Shown here piece after piece: positions 23,794-26,444 of a DNA stretch of 26,444 bases. The position numbers and the translations under genes were made by a program. The first letter of the stretch is position 1, and each line of letters begins with the position of its first letter. The notes under the pieces were generated by a model. It saw only the letters and a program-made list of their open reading frames with translations. It was not told the DNA's origin and did not search any database. Source of the DNA: Lachnospiraceae bacterium (GTDB taxonomy: Bacteria; Bacillota_A; Clostridia; Lachnospirales; Lachnospiraceae); contig JAQUUB010000057.1 in assembly GCA_028694115.1 (NCBI GenBank), positions 1 to 26,444 of the forward strand, in the 5' to 3' direction.

Positions 23794-26319
23794 TCAAATT
23801 GATTGTTCTTTTTTCTTTGCCGGTGAAGTCTTTTTCTCAATCGTTCCAACTTGTGACTGCTTTTCCTTTAACTTCGACAATACCGATACTTTATTGGGAC
23901 TATCTGCAATTTTTGAGGTGTCAGATACTCTTCCTGCCAAATTTGTAGCTTTTCTACTACAATCCGCAACTTCGGCTTCATCTTCTACTCCCAACGCTTC
24001 TGATGGACCGCTTTCGTCCATATTCAGCAAGGAATTTAATTCTGCCAAACGTTCCATTTTTTCGTTCAGCTCCTCTTCCTGTGCAAATGGTTTCTGTACC
24101 TCTTCCTGTGCAGTTGCAAGCTGTTCTTGCAGAGTCTCTAATTTCTGCTGCGCTTCCGACAGTCTTTTTTCGATACTTGCAATGGCATTGTTAATACGCT
24201 GCACATTTCCCAGTGGGTCTTTTCCGATTTCGATGGTATAACTACACTGCCTTTTGATTGTTACCATATATTTCTGATAAAAACTGTCAAAAGTTGCACT
24301 CATAGTAAATCCGTGATACTCACCAACAACACCGGAAGTCTTCACAGCTTTCAGACCTGCACAGGCAGCGATCAATGCCGTACCTGCTTCTTTCTTATCG
24401 TTAAACACTTTACCGCCAACACTCATAACAAATGCATCTTTCTCCTGTTCCAGTACCTGCTTTGCTTCTACCAGGTCAGAAGATAATCCTGCAATTCGCT
24501 CCTTAGTTGCGGTAATCTGCATTGGATAGGTTCTTGCAATATCACTTTCCAGACGATATTTCTGACTGGTATGGTTCGCCTTTAACAGTTTTAATTTGCT
24601 GACCTGGATATCCAGATCCATCTTCTCCTTAATATAAGGATTGCCGGTGGCAAGTGCCTTGATTTCTGCATAAGACAGTGCGGTATCATCCACATCTTCA
24701 CATGCTCTGACCGGTGATTTACTGGTCATAATCTGACTAATGAATTTCTGCTTGTTCTCCAAAATCTGCCACATATAAGAGTCGAAAGTATTCTCTGTAA
24801 CATAGCGGAATATCTTAACATTCTGATTCTGATTTCCTTGTCTTAGGATACGTCCTTCCTGCTGTTCCAGGTCTGCAGGTTTCCATGGACAATCCAAATG
24901 ATGGAGAGCTACAAGCCTGTCCTGGATGTTCGTACCGGCTCCCAGTTTTGGTGTGGAACCTAAAAGCACTCGCACCTGTCCTGAACGAACCTTGGCAAAT
25001 AATTCTGCTTTTTTTACTTCTGTAGTAGCTTCATGAATAAAAGCCACCTCTTCCCTTGGTACACCCTTTTCTACCAATTTATCTCTGAAATCATCGTAAA
25101 CATTGAAACTGCCATCCGTTTTTGGTGTCGACAAATCACAAAAGACGAGCTGTGCCGACTTCTGTGGTGTTGACTCCTGCCAGATGGTAAAAGCATTTTC
25201 TACACATCGGTTTACCTTACTGTCCGGCTCATCCGGTAGCATATCATTAATCAATCTCTGATCTAATGCACATTTCCTTCCATCATTCGTAATCTTCAGC
25301 ATGTTATCTGTCCTCGGGTCAACCGATCCGCTACGCACGGATTCTGCACGATCTGCAAAGCTGCTGACCATTTCCTGCTGGATTTCACTTGGCTTTAAGA
25401 CTTCATTGATATACTCTGCCGTTGGGATTGGCAGATTCAACATATCTGCGGTCTGGATATCGGCAGACTCTTTGAATAAGGAAATCAGCTCCGGCAAATT
25501 AAAAAAACGGGCAAACCGTGTTTTTGCACGATAACCCGTTCCCTCTGGTGACAATTCAATGGATGTCACCGTTTCACCGAAGGAGGCGGCCCAGGCATCG
25601 AAATGTCCCAGCCCCATTCGCTGAATCTGATCATATTGTAAATATCGCATGATGGTATAAAGTTCCACCATACTATTGCTGACTGGTGTTCCGGTTGCAA
25701 AGGTGACACCCTTTCCACCCGTAATCTCATCCAAATACTGACATTTCATAAACATGTCACTGCTCTTTTGCGCATCCGTCTGTGCAATCCCTGCAATGTT
25801 CCTCATTTTGGTATAAAGGAACATATTTTTATAAAAATGTGATTCGTCTACGAACAGTCGGTCAACACCCAACTGCTCAAAGGTTACTACGTCATCCTTT
25901 CTCTGCTGGTCGTTCAGTTTCTCTAACCGAACCAGCAGACTCTTCTTCGTTTTTTCCATCTGTTTGATGGTAAATCTTGCCCCGTCTTCATTGCTTGCAT
26001 CCTCAATGGCATGAGTAATATCCTGAATCTGACGATTGATGGTTGCCACCTGACGCTCTTTGGATAAGGGAATTCGTTCAAACTGGCTATGCCCGATGAC
26101 GATGGCATCATAATCTCCCATGGCGATTCTGGAACAGAATTTCTTGCGGTTTGCCGGTTCAAAATCTTTCTTGGTTGCAACCAGAACATTAGCTCCCGGA
26201 TACAAGCGAAGGAAATCATTGCCCCACTGCTCCGTCAGATGATTTGGTACTACATAGAGACATTTCTGTGCCAGTCCCAGTCGTTTACTCTCCAACCCTG
26301 CTGCAATCATCTGGAACGA
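23794..26319 (-). CDS. SNF2-like DEAD/H helicase of the ICE, 3' exon (interrupted by a group II intron)
   Basis: C-terminal part (~840 residues) of the large helicase protein that accompanies Tn1549-like elements. Visible motifs are SFQMIAAGLESKRLGL (just after where Walker A should be), VPNHLTEQW, Walker B DESH (VDRLFVDESHFYKN), TGTP (FATGTPVSNSM), GSTPKLGAGTNIQDR, and motif VI QQEGRILRQGNQ. A long coiled coil precedes the end, with SVLSKLKEKQ about 30 residues before the C-terminus. The P-loop itself is missing: upstream of ~26319 the sequence is the 3' end of a group II intron, so the apparent GTG start at 26346 is not real. Earlier exon(s), probably with a methyltransferase part, lie outside. 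The exact splice point is uncertain by several bases. Confidence 0.85.
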   Translation of the reverse strand, partial: SFQMIAAGLESKRLGLAQKCLYVVPNHLTEQWGNDFLRLYPGANVLVATKKDFEPANRKKFCSRIAMGDYDAIVIGHSQFERIPLSKERQVATINRQIQDITHAIEDASNEDGARFTIKQMEKTKKSLLVRLEKLNDQQRKDDVVTFEQLGVDRLFVDESHFYKNMFLYTKMRNIAGIAQTDAQKSSDMFMKCQYLDEITGGKGVTFATGTPVSNSMVELYTIMRYLQYDQIQRMGLGHFDAWAASFGETVTSIELSPEGTGYRAKTRFARFFNLPELISLFKESADIQTADMLNLPIPTAEYINEVLKPSEIQQEMVSSFADRAESVRSGSVDPRTDNMLKITNDGRKCALDQRLINDMLPDEPDSKVNRCVENAFTIWQESTPQKSAQLVFCDLSTPKTDGSFNVYDDFRDKLVEKGVPREEVAFIHEATTEVKKAELFAKVRSGQVRVLLGSTPKLGAGTNIQDRLVALHHLDCPWKPADLEQQEGRILRQGNQNQNVKIFRYVTENTFDSYMWQILENKQKFISQIMTSKSPVRACEDVDDTALSYAEIKALATGNPYIKEKMDLDIQVSKLKLLKANHTSQKYRLESDIARTYPMQITATKERIAGLSSDLVEAKQVLEQEKDAFVMSVGGKVFNDKKEAGTALIAACAGLKAVKTSGVVGEYHGFTMSATFDSFYQKYMVTIKRQCSYTIEIGKDPLGNVQRINNAIASIEKRLSEAQQKLETLQEQLATAQEEVQKPFAQEEELNEKMERLAELNSLLNMDESGPSEALGVEDEAEVADCSRKATNLAGRVSDTSKIADSPNKVSVLSKLKEKQSQVGTIEKKTSPAKKKEQSI

Positions 26320-26444
26320 TGTGCGCCACCCCTGCGGCAAAGCCACAGGGTAGACGCTTTTAACGATAGGTAACTCTTTGATATAATCTCCAAGTTTTCC
26401 CCCGCCCCAAACCGTGCGTGACAGTTTCCCATCACACGGCTTTC
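26320..26444 (-). mobile_element. 3' end of a group II intron inserted in the helicase gene
   Basis: On the minus strand the sequence enters with a canonical domain V (26442-26409). A domain VI-like tract follows (GGGGCGGGGGAAAACTTGGA, then GAGTTACC). There is then an extra hairpin (26353-26326) before helicase coding resumes. The intron-encoded protein and domains I-IV are outside the window. The intron faces the same way as the helicase, so splicing could restore it. Confidence 0.8.
26409..26442 (-). ncRNA. Group II intron domain V
   Basis: Exactly 34 nt. The lower stem AAGCCGTG pairs with CACGGTTT, and the upper stem TGATGG with CTGTCA. It has a GAAA tetraloop, a 2-nt CG bulge on the 3' strand and the AGC catalytic triad in the 5' strand. 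All are hallmarks of the ribozyme active-site domain. Confidence 0.9.

Noticed and set aside
26320..26346. GTG at 26346 as the start of an 850-residue helicase
   Set aside because: The first codons lie in the intron-end hairpin, there is no ribosome-binding site, and the P-loop expected at this point is absent. The gene continues upstream of the intron.
1..26444. CRISPR array, tRNA/rRNA genes, IS elements
   Set aside because: No regularly spaced short repeats, no cloverleaf or rRNA segments, and no DDE or HUH transposase were seen on either strand.

Overview
The window looks like part of a Bacillota (Clostridia, probably Lachnospiraceae-type) genome. It carries most of one arm of a Tn1549-like integrative and conjugative element (ICE). 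The taxonomic reading is an inference from moderate-to-low GC, strong AGGAGG ribosome-binding sites, and the gene families and their order. No rRNA, tRNA or housekeeping gene is present to anchor it.

Layout. (1) 1-2248, + strand: the end of one small gene, a 90-residue gene and a 238-residue gene, all apparently built from one unrecognised ~80-residue domain. Two ~420-bp direct repeats each carry a gene tail, an intrinsic terminator and a tandem pair of NrdR-box-like palindromes. (2) 2264-2434, - strand: a small reading frame broken by a TAG. (3) 2514-9276, - strand: a tightly coupled five-gene operon of four consecutive large serine recombinases plus a small membrane protein. The second recombinase in transcription order has lost its catalytic residues and zinc ribbon. 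(4) 9440-12096: a short ICE protein, a likely oriT region, then a MobC-like RHH protein and a MOBP-type relaxase. (5) 12146-13725: three unrecognised small genes and an XRE repressor sharing a divergent promoter region flanked by perfect 13-bp inverted arms. (6) 13740-16597, - strand: an AT-rich two-gene cargo, an unrecognised 418-residue protein followed by an Abi/UG-like reverse transcriptase, with its own promoter. This is the best candidate for a new defence system. (7) 16716-26319, - strand: the transfer and accessory operon, comprising a SNF2-like helicase, a Phd/RelE toxin-antitoxin pair, a 1752-residue ArdC-like polyvalent protein, a transposon-transfer assisting protein and a YodL-domain protein. 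(8) 26320-26444, - strand: the 3' end of a group II intron (canonical 34-nt domain V) that interrupts the helicase gene at or next to its Walker A motif.

How it fits together. The recombinases excise and integrate the element. MobC and the relaxase nick at oriT and pilot the DNA. The helicase and the polyvalent protein probably enter or act around transfer; they share a short C-terminal motif with the YodL protein. The XRE protein probably represses itself and the small divergent operon. The reverse-transcriptase pair sits between the end of the transfer operon and the regulator, a usual place for cargo.
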